Positions 6,269 to 13,423 of a DNA stretch of 17,376 bases are shown in pieces. The notes under the pieces are model-generated. The model ran no database searches and was not told where the DNA came from. It worked only from the letters and a program-made list of their open reading frames with translations. This stretch comes from Collinsella sp. (GTDB lineage Bacteria; Actinomycetota; Coriobacteriia; Coriobacteriales; Coriobacteriaceae). The number at the start of each line of letters is the position of its first letter. Within the stretch, counting starts at the first letter, position 1. The stretch spans positions 88,685 to 106,060 of the forward strand of contig DXZO01000069.1 of the NCBI GenBank assembly GCA_019419625.1, read 5' to 3'. Position numbers and translations under genes: made by a program.

Positions 6269-6495
6269 TGCCGTGGCCAAAAAATGGCAAATATGAGTAC
6301 TGTCACCAATTTAGTAGCAGGCAATTTTGGCCTCTCGGACAGATTTTGCGCTCAGTGTCGCCAACCTGATGCTTAGTTATTCCACATTTGTTTATTATCT
6401 TCTTACTTTATGCCGCCTCCGAGTCCTAAATTCCTTGATTTTGCTGTTATTGATTTAGTGACAGTACTCATATTTGCCATATTTTGGCCAGGGCA
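6269..6495. mobile_element. MITE-like non-coding element with 38-bp terminal inverted repeats
   Basis: The left arm 6269-6306 and right arm 6458-6495 are inverted copies over 38 bp with two mismatches. The inner 33 bp (6274-6306 with 6458-6490, beginning TGGCCAAAA) have a single mismatch. The interior of about 150 bp is AT-rich and has no open frame of note. No transposase is encoded, and no clear target-site duplication is visible in the flanks. Size and structure fit a miniature inverted-repeat element or a large dispersed palindromic repeat. If transcribed, the arms would form a very stable hairpin. Confidence 0.6.
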
Positions 6496-6524
6496 TATGA
6501 TTAACCCCCTATTTTCGACGTGAA

Positions 6525-7634
6525 TTAGACCGGCTTAAGCCCAAAACACGCCCGCAGCGTGTTAAGCAACGCCTCTTGCTTCTTCCTGCGGGCATCGACA
6601 CGATTCCGGTACCGCTTTCGCATACGCTGGTGCATGCGCCATGCGAGCGCTTCCATCGCTTCCATGTCACAGAGCATTTCGTTATTGACCGTCGCGACCT
6701 CGATTCCCATAGTAATCAAGCCCGTGTTGCGCTTTTCATCATGGATACGTCCCCTCCGAGAGGAATGGCCCAGCTCACCGTTGTATTCCAGGTCAAACCG
6801 GGCCGCTTCTTGATACGCATCGCAAACTGCATGAGGCATCCCCGAGATTGCCTGCGCACGGTCATCGAACTCGATCTTGTAGTCGGTCTTAAAGGGACCG
6901 CAAGCAAATCCGCCATAGGGAAACGGAAGCGAAAACAGAGCGAGCATGATGCACTCCATGGGCGAGAGCAGGTTTTCCGAAAGATAGGGACACAGACGCA
7001 GCAGCTGTTTGGCCACATTCCCCTTGCATGCCGCAAGGTAATCTGCCAGACGATCGGGCATCAGCACCGGCTCGACTTCAAAGTAGCCCACGTCTGCTGG
7101 CTGGTCCTTGTCCTTTGCAAGCCTATTCGCAACAGGCGAGGTGTAGGGAGGCAGATACTTCCCGCGGTCGCTCAGTGAAATCTTAGAGCACAGCTCCTGG
7201 GCCAGGGCAAACGCCTGGATGCAGCCGACCTCGCGCGCAACGGCAACACAAAGAGCCTCGGGAGATAGGCTGTACACCCCCGGTTCCACCTCTAGAATCG
7301 AGCCGGCGGGCAACCCGGAACACACGGACCAGTCTACGCCAGGCATGCGGCGGCGCTGCGCCGCAGATCCCACCAGCAAGCACAGATCTTCTTGCACCTC
7401 GCCACTTTTGGCTCCAATTCGCACCAAGTCAGGAAGATAGATATCCTCGGTCGAGGGCGACGACGTGCGCAGCACACGGCGCTCTTCATCGGGATTAAGG
7501 TCCTTCCAGCTGATATAGCCCATCTGCCGGCGCTCGGCGCGCATCATGCGCAGCGCCGAGGCACCTGTTAGGATTACGGAAGCCGCTAGCTGTTCGCCTG
7601 TCGGCTCGTTGCGCCGCTCAATCTTCACTGCCAC
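6525..7634 (-). CDS. Protein of unknown function with C-terminal PD-(D/E)XK-like (DUF559/Vsr-type) motif
   Basis: I do not recognise this 369-residue protein by name. Its C-terminal part (about 270-320) reads FDLEYNGELGH (280-290), then DEKR (299-302), L306 and G310 before IEVATV. This pattern of D-x-E-Y-x-G, H, D..R..L...G resembles the Vsr/DUF559 branch of the PD-(D/E)XK nuclease fold, seen also in AbiEi-like proteins. The N-terminal two thirds have scattered Cys residues but no clear metal site, and the extreme C-terminus is very basic (MRKRYRNRVDARRKK). The frame is open to 8000, but that would overlap all of comF's 3' half. GTG at 7634 is preferred, 10 bases after the comF stop with AGGGG 7 bases upstream. 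It is followed by the MITE-like element. Role in DNA transactions is inference; it could be an inactive fold relative. Confidence 0.75.
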   Translation of the reverse strand: MAVKIERRNEPTGEQLAASVILTGASALRMMRAERRQMGYISWKDLNPDEERRVLRTSSPSTEDIYLPDLVRIGAKSGEVQEDLCLLVGSAAQRRRMPGVDWSVCSGLPAGSILEVEPGVYSLSPEALCVAVAREVGCIQAFALAQELCSKISLSDRGKYLPPYTSPVANRLAKDKDQPADVGYFEVEPVLMPDRLADYLAACKGNVAKQLLRLCPYLSENLLSPMECIMLALFSLPFPYGGFACGPFKTDYKIEFDDRAQAISGMPHAVCDAYQEAARFDLEYNGELGHSSRRGRIHDEKRNTGLITMGIEVATVNNEMLCDMEAMEALAWRMHQRMRKRYRNRVDARRKKQEALLNTLRACFGLKPV

Positions 7635-7644
7635 AAAACCACCC

Positions 7645-8451
7645 CTACCAAACACGTGCGATAGCAAGGCCATCGACTGCCGCAGCGCCGGCACGCATGA
7701 GCTCCGCCGAGGCTGCTGCCATGGTCGCGCCCGTGGTAATGACATCATCGATAAGCAGTAGGCGGCGGCCGTGCACGTCCTCAACCGTCTCGTACATGCC
7801 TTGGGCACGCTCGCGACGCTCCTCACGACCGAGTTCGCGCTGGTCGCCATGCCCGTACTTGACGAGGGCATCGAGCAGGGGAACACCCGACAGCTCGCAA
7901 AATGGGCGCGCAATGGCCTCCATATGATCAAAGCCACGCCGCCGAAACGCTGCCGCCGTCGCAGGCACAAACACCACCGCATCCGCACCGGACAGCACAC
8001 CTCCTAAGCGATCGGGCGCTACGACCTGGGCATGCAGGGCGGTGTCGTAAAGCAGCTCCGCCAGATACGGAGCCAGACGTCGCTCGCCCGCATCCTTGTA
8101 TGCTTTAATGATGCGCGGCAGCGGATGCGCATAGACGGCGCACGCCAGGCAGCGGTCGAGCGCCTCCGCCATTGCCGAGGACGTGCCCTCGACCGAACAC
8201 TCAGTGCACAGCAAATCCCCAAACGGGGCGCCGCATCGGGTGCAGCTATGACGTGGGTCGATGAGCGTGAGCGCGGCCAGGCAGTCTTGGCAAATAAGCG
8301 CACCGGCGCGCTCGCAGCCGGCACATCGTGTTGGCGACAATGCCTCGAGTGCCTCGCGTGCCGCCCGCTCGGCAAACGGCAGCAATTCGTCCGCAAACGG
8401 TAGGATGCCGGCACCTTGCAGGCATCCCAACACATTCAAATGTCTCTTCAC
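7645..8451 (-). CDS. comF: ComF family phosphoribosyltransferase-like protein
   Basis: This 268-residue protein carries the two Cys-pair motifs of ComF: C43-x2-C46 with C54-x2-C57, and C70-x2-C73 with C82-x2-C85, which bind zinc. A type I phosphoribosyltransferase domain follows, with the PRPP-binding loop LLLIDDVITTGATM (231-244). ComF proteins are needed for DNA uptake in naturally competent bacteria, but the family is widespread and the substrate is not established. The start is GTG at 8451, with GGGAGG 8 bases upstream; this ribosome binding site lies inside a 12-bp hairpin arm (8479-8490 pairs with 8455-8466). The upstream neighbour ricT ends 102 bases away, and the next gene starts 10 bases after its stop. 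No other competence genes are in view. Confidence 0.9.
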   Translation of the reverse strand: MKRHLNVLGCLQGAGILPFADELLPFAERAAREALEALSPTRCAGCERAGALICQDCLAALTLIDPRHSCTRCGAPFGDLLCTECSVEGTSSAMAEALDRCLACAVYAHPLPRIIKAYKDAGERRLAPYLAELLYDTALHAQVVAPDRLGGVLSGADAVVFVPATAAAFRRRGFDHMEAIARPFCELSGVPLLDALVKYGHGDQRELGREERRERAQGMYETVEDVHGRRLLLIDDVITTGATMAAASAELMRAGAAAVDGLAIARVW

Positions 8452-8454
8452 GAC

Positions 8455-8490
8455 ACAACCCTCCCTACGCTCGGTCGCAGGGAGGGTTGT
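8455..8490 (-). promoter_or_regulatory. Hairpin that pairs with the comF ribosome binding site
   Basis: ACAACCCTCCCT (8455-8466, plus strand) and its perfect complement at 8479-8490 form a 12-bp stem with a 12-base loop. On the minus strand the 3' arm contains AGGGAGGG, which is the comF Shine-Dalgarno sequence. No T tract follows, so it is a poor terminator and could hide the ribosome binding site (inference). Confidence 0.5.
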
Positions 8491-8553
8491 TGATTCAGCG
8501 CTATGGTACCCCGACGCGATTGGGGCAAGGCTGGTTAAATCCGCTCGCGGGCG

Positions 8554-10254
8554 TTATTCGCCGGCAGGCGGTTGTGGTGCAGACGAAGACGGGGCCGAGC
8601 CCTCGCCACCATCCTGGCGCGGCTTGCGGGAACGGCGACGGCGACGGCGCTTTTGACCCTGGTCGGCCGAGCCCTCGCCACCGCGATCCTCGCGCGGCTC
8701 GCGCTCGTCGCGAGCGGCGCCACGCGAAGCCTTGGCAGCCGCTCCCCCGCCATCTCCGGGACGACGGCGCGTGACCTTGACCTCGCCATCCGAGACCTGA
8801 TCGGCAACGGAGGGCACTGAGGGCTTCTGCTGCGCGCCCGAGGAATGGCGACGACGCGGACGCGGTGCGCGCTCCTCCTCGCCACGTGACTTGCCGCCCT
8901 TGTCGGCAGGCGCGTCGGAGGCCGAGGCGCCCTTGGAAGCGGCACCAGCCTCGCGAGCAACTGCGGCGCGGAAGGCGTCCTCGCGCTCCTCGCTCGACAG
9001 ATGACGGCGACGACGGCGCGTGGGGTTCATGCCACCGCCGCGGTTTTGCTGCTGGGGCTGTTGAACCTCGCGCTCGCGAGCTCCGTTCTTGCCGGCGGCT
9101 GCGGCCTCGCCGGCATCGGCAGAGCCCGCACGCTTGCGGCGGCGACGGCCACCGGCGGTATCCTCGACCTCAGGCGCCTCGGCCTTGCTGCGGCCCTTTC
9201 CGCGGCCACGGCCCTCGCCCTGCCCCTGACCGGCGCGAGCATCGGAATCGGCATCGCGACGACGGCGCTTGGGCATCGACGTACCGGCCAGACGGTCGGC
9301 GCTCGACAGGCCATCGCCCACGTCGACGCCGTTCTCGCGGTCGAGCTCCATAAGCGCCAGGCGCATCTCGGGCGACTCGATGCGCTCGAGCACGTCGCGC
9401 GTCACGCAGTCGGGGCGGCAGTTGCAGCCCTGCTCGGCGGCCTTCTTTTTGCAGCCCTCCGAGCAGGTCATATCGGCCAGGTTGACCTTAAAGACCTTGC
9501 CGTTCTCCAGGCGCAGCACCAGCTGCTCGCGCGGCGTGTCATATTCCTGAATACGCGCCTTGCCGAGCGGCGTATCGATGAGCGTCTTCTTTTTGGGCGC
9601 GCGGCTCTTAAAGTCCTTGTACGCCTCGAACTCATAGCGCAGGCAGCACATCAGGCGGCCGCAAACGCCGCTAATCTTGGACGAGTTGAGCGGCAGGTCC
9701 TGCTCTTTTGCCATGCGGATCGAGACGGGCTCAAACTGTCCGCCAAAGCGCGTGCAGCAGAGCTCCTGTCCGCACTGGGCATAGCCGCCCACCAGGCGGG
9801 TCTCGTCGCGCACGCCGATCTGGCGCATGTCGACGCGAATGTGCAGCGTCGAGGACAGATCCTTGACGAGCTGACGAAAATCGACGCGCTCCTCGGCCGC
9901 AAAGTAGAACACGGCCTTCTCGCCGCCAAACAGGTACTCGACGCCGACCGGCTTCATCTCGAGGTCGAGCTCTTTGACCAGACGGCGGAAATCGACCATC
10001 GCCTCGTCGCCTTGGATGGCCAGGTCGTCGGCAAGCTGCAGGTCGATGTCGCTCGCCACGCGCAGCACGGGCTTGAGCGGCTGACCGATCTCGTCTTGCG
10101 GCACCTCGAAGGGATCGGCCGTGACCAAGCCGATCTCGGTTCCGCGCTCGGTGGAGCAAATGGCATAATCGGCCTCGAGGATATCCAGATCCTGCGGATC
10201 GAACCACAGGTCGCGCGAGGCGTAGGTAAACTTAACGGGTACGACTAACGGCAT
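8554..10254 (-). CDS. ricT: PSP1-domain protein RicT/YaaT with long Arg-rich C-terminal tail
   Basis: This 566-residue protein matches YaaT/RicT over residues 1-300. The hallmark cysteines are present in QCGQELCCTRFGG (160-172) and GVCGRLMCCLRYE (197-208), followed by a second cluster C264, C268, C277, C279, C283. In Bacillus, RicT with RicA and RicF forms an Fe-S complex that directs RNase Y cleavage of certain mRNAs and affects sporulation and competence. Residues from about 325 to 566 are a low-complexity tail with blocks such as KRRRRDAD, GRGRGKGRSK and RRRRRRSRKPR, typical of disordered RNA-binding tails; the Bacillus protein is only about 275 residues long. The ATG at 10254 overlaps the holB stop by 10 bases, so it is coupled to holB. 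I see no RicA or RicF here. Confidence 0.88.
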   Translation of the reverse strand: MPLVVPVKFTYASRDLWFDPQDLDILEADYAICSTERGTEIGLVTADPFEVPQDEIGQPLKPVLRVASDIDLQLADDLAIQGDEAMVDFRRLVKELDLEMKPVGVEYLFGGEKAVFYFAAEERVDFRQLVKDLSSTLHIRVDMRQIGVRDETRLVGGYAQCGQELCCTRFGGQFEPVSIRMAKEQDLPLNSSKISGVCGRLMCCLRYEFEAYKDFKSRAPKKKTLIDTPLGKARIQEYDTPREQLVLRLENGKVFKVNLADMTCSEGCKKKAAEQGCNCRPDCVTRDVLERIESPEMRLALMELDRENGVDVGDGLSSADRLAGTSMPKRRRRDADSDARAGQGQGEGRGRGKGRSKAEAPEVEDTAGGRRRRKRAGSADAGEAAAAGKNGAREREVQQPQQQNRGGGMNPTRRRRRHLSSEEREDAFRAAVAREAGAASKGASASDAPADKGGKSRGEEERAPRPRRRHSSGAQQKPSVPSVADQVSDGEVKVTRRRPGDGGGAAAKASRGAARDEREPREDRGGEGSADQGQKRRRRRRSRKPRQDGGEGSAPSSSAPQPPAGE

Positions 10255-11372
10255 TTCAGTGCCTTCCTGATATCGAACAGCATGACCTCGATGGCCAGCT
10301 GGGGAGTAACGTTTCTGGCGATGTTGCGCTCGGCGGTCGCGACCGCCTCGAGCGCCTGGGTGGCACCCGCAACATTGGTCGCGGCGGCAAGCCGACCGAT
10401 CGTGTCGCGCACATCCTCGTTCACCACGTCGGCTGCCTCGTCCTGAAGTGTCAGCAGCACGTCGCGCATGAGCGTCCGCGCGCTCGCCAGCGCTTCCATG
10501 ATACCCGAACGCTCGCGCGCGTTGAGTTCGCGCTTGTTGCGGTCCTCAAGCTGCTTCAATGCTCCACGCGACAGGTAGTCGGCGTTTTGCTCGAGTACCT
10601 TTTCCTGCGTGGACTTGACCTCGGCGAGCGGCGCCTTAACGGCGACAATGAGCGACTTGGCGCGACTGAGCACGTCGGCCTCGTCGGCGGCAATGAGTGA
10701 GTCGATGGCACGGACCATCTGACGGCGGGCGTCCTGGCGCTCGGCGCTCTTAAGAAACTCGATGCCGCGTGTGGGGCTTCCCGCCACGGCGACCGCCATG
10801 CGGCAACGCGCAGGGTCCTGACCGGTGGCGCGGCTCACGGCCTGCGCGGCGACGGCGGGCGATACCAGCCGAAACGGCACGCACTGGCAACGACTCACGA
10901 TAGTGGGCAGCATCACGTCGGCCGAGGTGCCCAGCAAGATGAACATAACGCCCTCGGGCGGCTCCTCGAGTGTCTTGAGTAGTGCGTTGGCGGTGTTGGC
11001 GCGCAGTTGCTCGGCACGGTCGATGATGTAGACCTTTGCCTTGGCGCGGATGGGCGCCAGCGGCACGTCATCGAGCAGCTCGCGGGTCTGGGCAATGAGG
11101 TAACCCGTGGCGCTCTCGGGCGTGTAATAGTGCACGTCGGGGTGCGTATGGCGGGCGACGCGCACGCAGCTGTCGCATGCGCCGCAGCCGTCCTGCTCGC
11201 ACAGGAAGGCTTGAGCGAGCGCCCACGCGGCGTCGAGCTTGCCGGCGCCGGGAGCGCCCAAAAACAGGTAGGCGTGCGATGCGCGGCCGCTAGCAACGGC
11301 GTTGGTCAAAAAATCGCGCACGCGCTGTTGGGTGTCGAGCTTGGCCAGCAGGCTTGTCTGAGCGGGGGCCAT
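10245..11372 (-). CDS. holB: DNA polymerase III delta' subunit (clamp loader)
   Basis: This 375-residue AAA+ protein loads the beta clamp as part of the replicative clamp loader. Visible are a Walker A-like GAPGAGKLD (39-47), four zinc-binding cysteines C58, C63, C66 and C69, a Walker B-like KVYIIDRAEQL (113-123), the LLKTLEEPP segment (131-139) and the SRC arginine-finger motif (160-162). The Walker A ends in Leu-Asp rather than Thr/Ser, so ATP hydrolysis here is doubtful, as is usual for delta'. The frame is open to 11411, but the ATG at 11372 follows AAGGAGG by 9 bases and leaves a single base after the tmk stop. It overlaps ricT by 10 bases at its 3' end. The tmk-holB-ricT order is conserved in Gram-positive bacteria. 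Confidence 0.93.
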   Translation of the reverse strand: MAPAQTSLLAKLDTQQRVRDFLTNAVASGRASHAYLFLGAPGAGKLDAAWALAQAFLCEQDGCGACDSCVRVARHTHPDVHYYTPESATGYLIAQTRELLDDVPLAPIRAKAKVYIIDRAEQLRANTANALLKTLEEPPEGVMFILLGTSADVMLPTIVSRCQCVPFRLVSPAVAAQAVSRATGQDPARCRMAVAVAGSPTRGIEFLKSAERQDARRQMVRAIDSLIAADEADVLSRAKSLIVAVKAPLAEVKSTQEKVLEQNADYLSRGALKQLEDRNKRELNARERSGIMEALASARTLMRDVLLTLQDEAADVVNEDVRDTIGRLAAATNVAGATQALEAVATAERNIARNVTPQLAIEVMLFDIRKALKCR

Positions 11373-11373
11373 G

Positions 11374-12057
11374 TTACTCGGCCTCCTTGGCAAGCGCGGC
11401 GGCGACGGCATCTTGCGGAATGTCGAGACCGTACGCGCGAACCTGTTCGACCGTCTTCTCGAAGACTTCCTCGATGGTCGCGGTGGCGTCGATGAGCTTT
11501 ACGCGGGCGGGTTCCTCGGCAGCAATTGCGCAAAAGCCCTGGTAGACACGCTCCTGGAATGCCATGCCTTTTGCCTCCATGCGATCTGCCGCGCCACGGG
11601 CGGCCATGCGCAACGCCGCCTGCTCGGGCGTGATGTGGTAGACGAGTGTGAGCGCCGGGTGCGTACCGGCGACGGCCAGGTTGTTGGCATCGCGCACCAT
11701 CTGGCGATCGAGGCCGTCGGCAAACGCCTGGTAGCAGGTTGTGGAATCGTAGAAGCGGTCACACAGTACCACCTTGCCGACAGCAAGGGCGGGTGCGATG
11801 ACCTCGTGCACCAACTGGGCGCGCGCTGCCTCGTAGAGCAGCAACTCGCAGGTGTCGCCCATCGCCGTATTGGCGGGGTCGCGCAACAGAGCACGGATCT
11901 TTTCGCTGATGGCAGTGCCGCCCGGTTCGCGCAGGCTCACAACCTGGTGGCCAGCGAGCTCGAGCGCACGGGCGAGCAGGTGCGCCTGCGTGGACTTGCC
12001 GGCACCGTCGACGCCCTCGAGCGTGATAAAGCTATGTTGAGCAGGCTCAAAAGCCAT
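11374..12057 (-). CDS. tmk: Thymidylate kinase (dTMP kinase)
   Basis: This 227-residue enzyme phosphorylates dTMP to dTDP with ATP, supplying dTTP for replication. Motifs in order are the P-loop GVDGAGKST (15-23), SLREPGGTAI (41-50), the DRFYDST (100-106) with the catalytic Asp-Arg pair, and a lid segment around ADRMEAKG. A basic residue is absent at the Gly-rich P-loop position, as in the enzyme type whose catalytic Arg lies in the lid. Length is slightly above the usual 205-215 because of N- and C-terminal additions of a few residues. The ATG at 12057 has AGGAAGGGG upstream. It is the first gene of the tmk-holB-ricT run and is preceded by a plausible promoter at 12111-12140. Confidence 0.95.
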   Translation of the reverse strand: MAFEPAQHSFITLEGVDGAGKSTQAHLLARALELAGHQVVSLREPGGTAISEKIRALLRDPANTAMGDTCELLLYEAARAQLVHEVIAPALAVGKVVLCDRFYDSTTCYQAFADGLDRQMVRDANNLAVAGTHPALTLVYHITPEQAALRMAARGAADRMEAKGMAFQERVYQGFCAIAAEEPARVKLIDATATIEEVFEKTVEQVRAYGLDIPQDAVAAALAKEAE

Positions 12058-12110
12058 GGGCGCAGCCCCTTCCTACAAGGCGCGTAAATGCGAGTTACAG
12101 CAACCAAGCC

Positions 12111-12140
12111 ATGATACCCCAGTGCTCGGCACGTCCCCAA
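12111..12140 (-). promoter_or_regulatory. Possible sigma70 promoter for tmk-holB-ricT
   Basis: On the minus strand TTGGGG (12135-12140) and TATCAT (12111-12116) are separated by 18 bases. This puts the transcription start near 12104 and leaves a leader of about 47 bases ahead of tmk. A 12-bp palindrome AAAGGCGCCTTT (12146-12157) sits just upstream of the -35. Confidence 0.45.
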
Positions 12141-12160
12141 TGGCTAAAGGCGCCTTTCCA

Positions 12161-12229
12161 AAGTTGCGGTGAAATAGGGACTGATTGAAGCTCTGAGACC
12201 GCCAAACAGTCCCTATTTCACCGCAACTT
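12161..12229. repeat. Long perfect inverted repeat between tmk and the zinc-ribbon gene
   Basis: The 23-bp arms 12161-12183 and 12207-12229 are perfect inverted copies (outer end AAGTTGCGGTG) with a 23-base spacer. It occupies the divergent gap between tmk and the plus-strand gene and lies outside both predicted promoters. No T tract follows on either strand, so it is not a standard terminator. It looks like a dispersed palindromic (REP/BIME-like) repeat. Confidence 0.8.
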
Positions 12230-12254
12230 ATGATGGGGAATTTTGGATGCTGGG

Positions 12255-12260
12255 TATAAT
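12255..12260 (+). promoter_or_regulatory. -10 box for the zinc-ribbon membrane protein gene
   Basis: A perfect TATAAT lies 38 bases upstream of the ATG at 12298. No good -35 is visible 16-18 bases upstream (the sequence there is GATGGG), so the promoter may need an activator or rely on the -10 alone. Confidence 0.5.
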
Positions 12261-12297
12261 CGTCGTATTGCATTGAAATGTGGCGAAAGGAGTGGCA

Positions 12298-13281
12298 ATG
12301 TCTCGGTATTGCGCCTCGTGCGGCAAGCGTCTTGCAGATGATGCCAAGTTCTGCACCTCGTGCGGTGCACCCGTTGAGCAAACAGCCGCGAGCGATAGCC
12401 AGCCCGCTTTTGAGCAGACCGGCTCCCTTGATACGCCGCAAGCCAAGGCGGACGACTCCCTCGCCTATAGCCCCGGCCCCGCCGCAAGGACCGAGGCCGT
12501 CGAGACCACGCAGCGCATACCCGTCGCGAGCGGCTCGCCCCAACAGCAGCCGGTTCCCGCATACGTGCCCGCTTCGCCACAGACCCCCGCTTCCAAAAAG
12601 AGCGGCACCGGGCCGCTTATCGCCGTTATCGTTGTGCTGGTGGCGATCATCATCGCCCTGGTCATCTTCTTTGCAATCAGACCGTTCGACAACGCCGCCA
12701 CGCAGACGACTGCCGAGGTAGCTAAGCTGCACCATGACGTCGACGACGATGGCCTAAAGCCTCTCGGCGATCCCAACAGCCTGTACGACGATGATGACGA
12801 TGACGACGAGGATGGCGGCGAAGCAACGCTCTCTGAGCAGAACCTCTACCGTCGCCTGAGCGAATACTACGACCTGCTCGAAGATCTCGACAGCCAGGTC
12901 CGTGGCTGCGCGCAGAACTTCAACGGCAACTATCTGGAAGAGGATCGAACCACCCGTCAAAATCTCGCCGACGTCGCCGAGCGCACGGAGGACACCATCG
13001 AGCAGTATTACGACATCGTCGAGGACCTGGACGTCCCGACGAGCTCCAAAAACTACAGCTCCTGGAAGGACATCATCGCCCTGTACGACGACCTGGATCA
13101 CCGCATTGACGCAATCTGTGATGCCTGGGAGATCAGTCTGAAATACGCCAAGCCTGCGGACCACAAGAATGAGATCGTGGCGCCGCTGTCGCGCGACAAC
13201 GTGGCGGGCACCAATGACAATAAGTACCGCCTAGACTTTGAGGAGCGTTATCCCGGCGCCAAGCCTGTCGAGGTGAACTAG
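12298..13281 (+). CDS. Zinc-ribbon single-pass membrane protein, function unknown
   Basis: This 327-residue protein opens with a zinc ribbon, CASCGKRLADDAKFCTSCG (C5, C8, C19, C22). A Pro/Ser/Gln-rich linker (about 30-104) and one strong transmembrane helix (about 105-128, rich in Ile and Val) follow. The C-terminal region starts with a run of seven Asp (163-169) and continues as an acidic, Tyr-rich helical domain without a recognisable family. The topology is probably ribbon inside and acidic domain outside (inference). Similar ribbon-plus-helix proteins are common in Gram-positive bacteria and largely uncharacterised. The ATG at 12298 is chosen over an in-frame GTG at 12280 because AAAGGAG lies 5 bases before it. 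It is the only plus-strand gene in the window and converges with topA at a shared terminator. Confidence 0.85.
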   Translation: MSRYCASCGKRLADDAKFCTSCGAPVEQTAASDSQPAFEQTGSLDTPQAKADDSLAYSPGPAARTEAVETTQRIPVASGSPQQQPVPAYVPASPQTPASKKSGTGPLIAVIVVLVAIIIALVIFFAIRPFDNAATQTTAEVAKLHHDVDDDGLKPLGDPNSLYDDDDDDDEDGGEATLSEQNLYRRLSEYYDLLEDLDSQVRGCAQNFNGNYLEEDRTTRQNLADVAERTEDTIEQYYDIVEDLDVPTSSKNYSSWKDIIALYDDLDHRIDAICDAWEISLKYAKPADHKNEIVAPLSRDNVAGTNDNKYRLDFEERYPGAKPVEVN

Positions 13282-13299
13282 CGCTTTGTCGTTCCCGAG

Positions 13300-13357
13300 C
13301 CGGCAGTTAGGGACGTTCCTAAACTGCCGGCAGAAAAAGAACGTCCCTAACTGCCGG
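13300..13357. repeat. 19-bp perfect inverted repeat with a nested alternative hairpin
   Basis: Arms 13300-13318 and 13339-13357 (outer end CCGGCAGTTAGGGACG) are perfect inverted copies with a 20-base spacer. The spacer contains CTGCCGGCAG, itself a palindrome. The left arm can also pair with 13318-13330 to give a smaller competing hairpin. It sits between the zinc-ribbon gene stop and the bidirectional terminator and is probably another dispersed palindromic repeat. Confidence 0.8.
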
Positions 13358-13359
13358 TC

Positions 13360-13401
13360 AAAAAAACGAGCGAGGATCGCGGGGTCCTCGCTCGTTTTTT
13401 T
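13360..13401. terminator. Bidirectional intrinsic terminator between convergent genes
   Basis: An 11-bp stem (ACGAGCGAGGA with TCCTCGCTCGT) has an 8-base loop and is flanked by seven A on the left and seven T on the right. It therefore reads as a terminator on both strands. It serves the plus-strand zinc-ribbon gene and the minus-strand topA, whose stop is at 13424. Confidence 0.92.
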
Positions 13402-13423
13402 GGGCAATGTTTCGACTGCGCCG

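Noticed and set aside
7635..8000. Extension of the PD-(D/E)XK-like gene upstream to 8000
   Set aside because: It would overlap the coding region of comF, and its residues are the Arg/Ser/Cys-rich shadow of ComF; GTG at 7634 has a good ribosome binding site.
10190..10215. A GGATCGAACC string resembling a tRNA T-arm
   Set aside because: It lies inside ricT, with no acceptor stem or anticodon arm around it.
9001..10248. A 415-codon plus-strand open frame
   Set aside because: It is antisense to ricT, whose cysteine motifs are unmistakable; the antisense protein is a low-complexity Ala/Leu-rich shadow.
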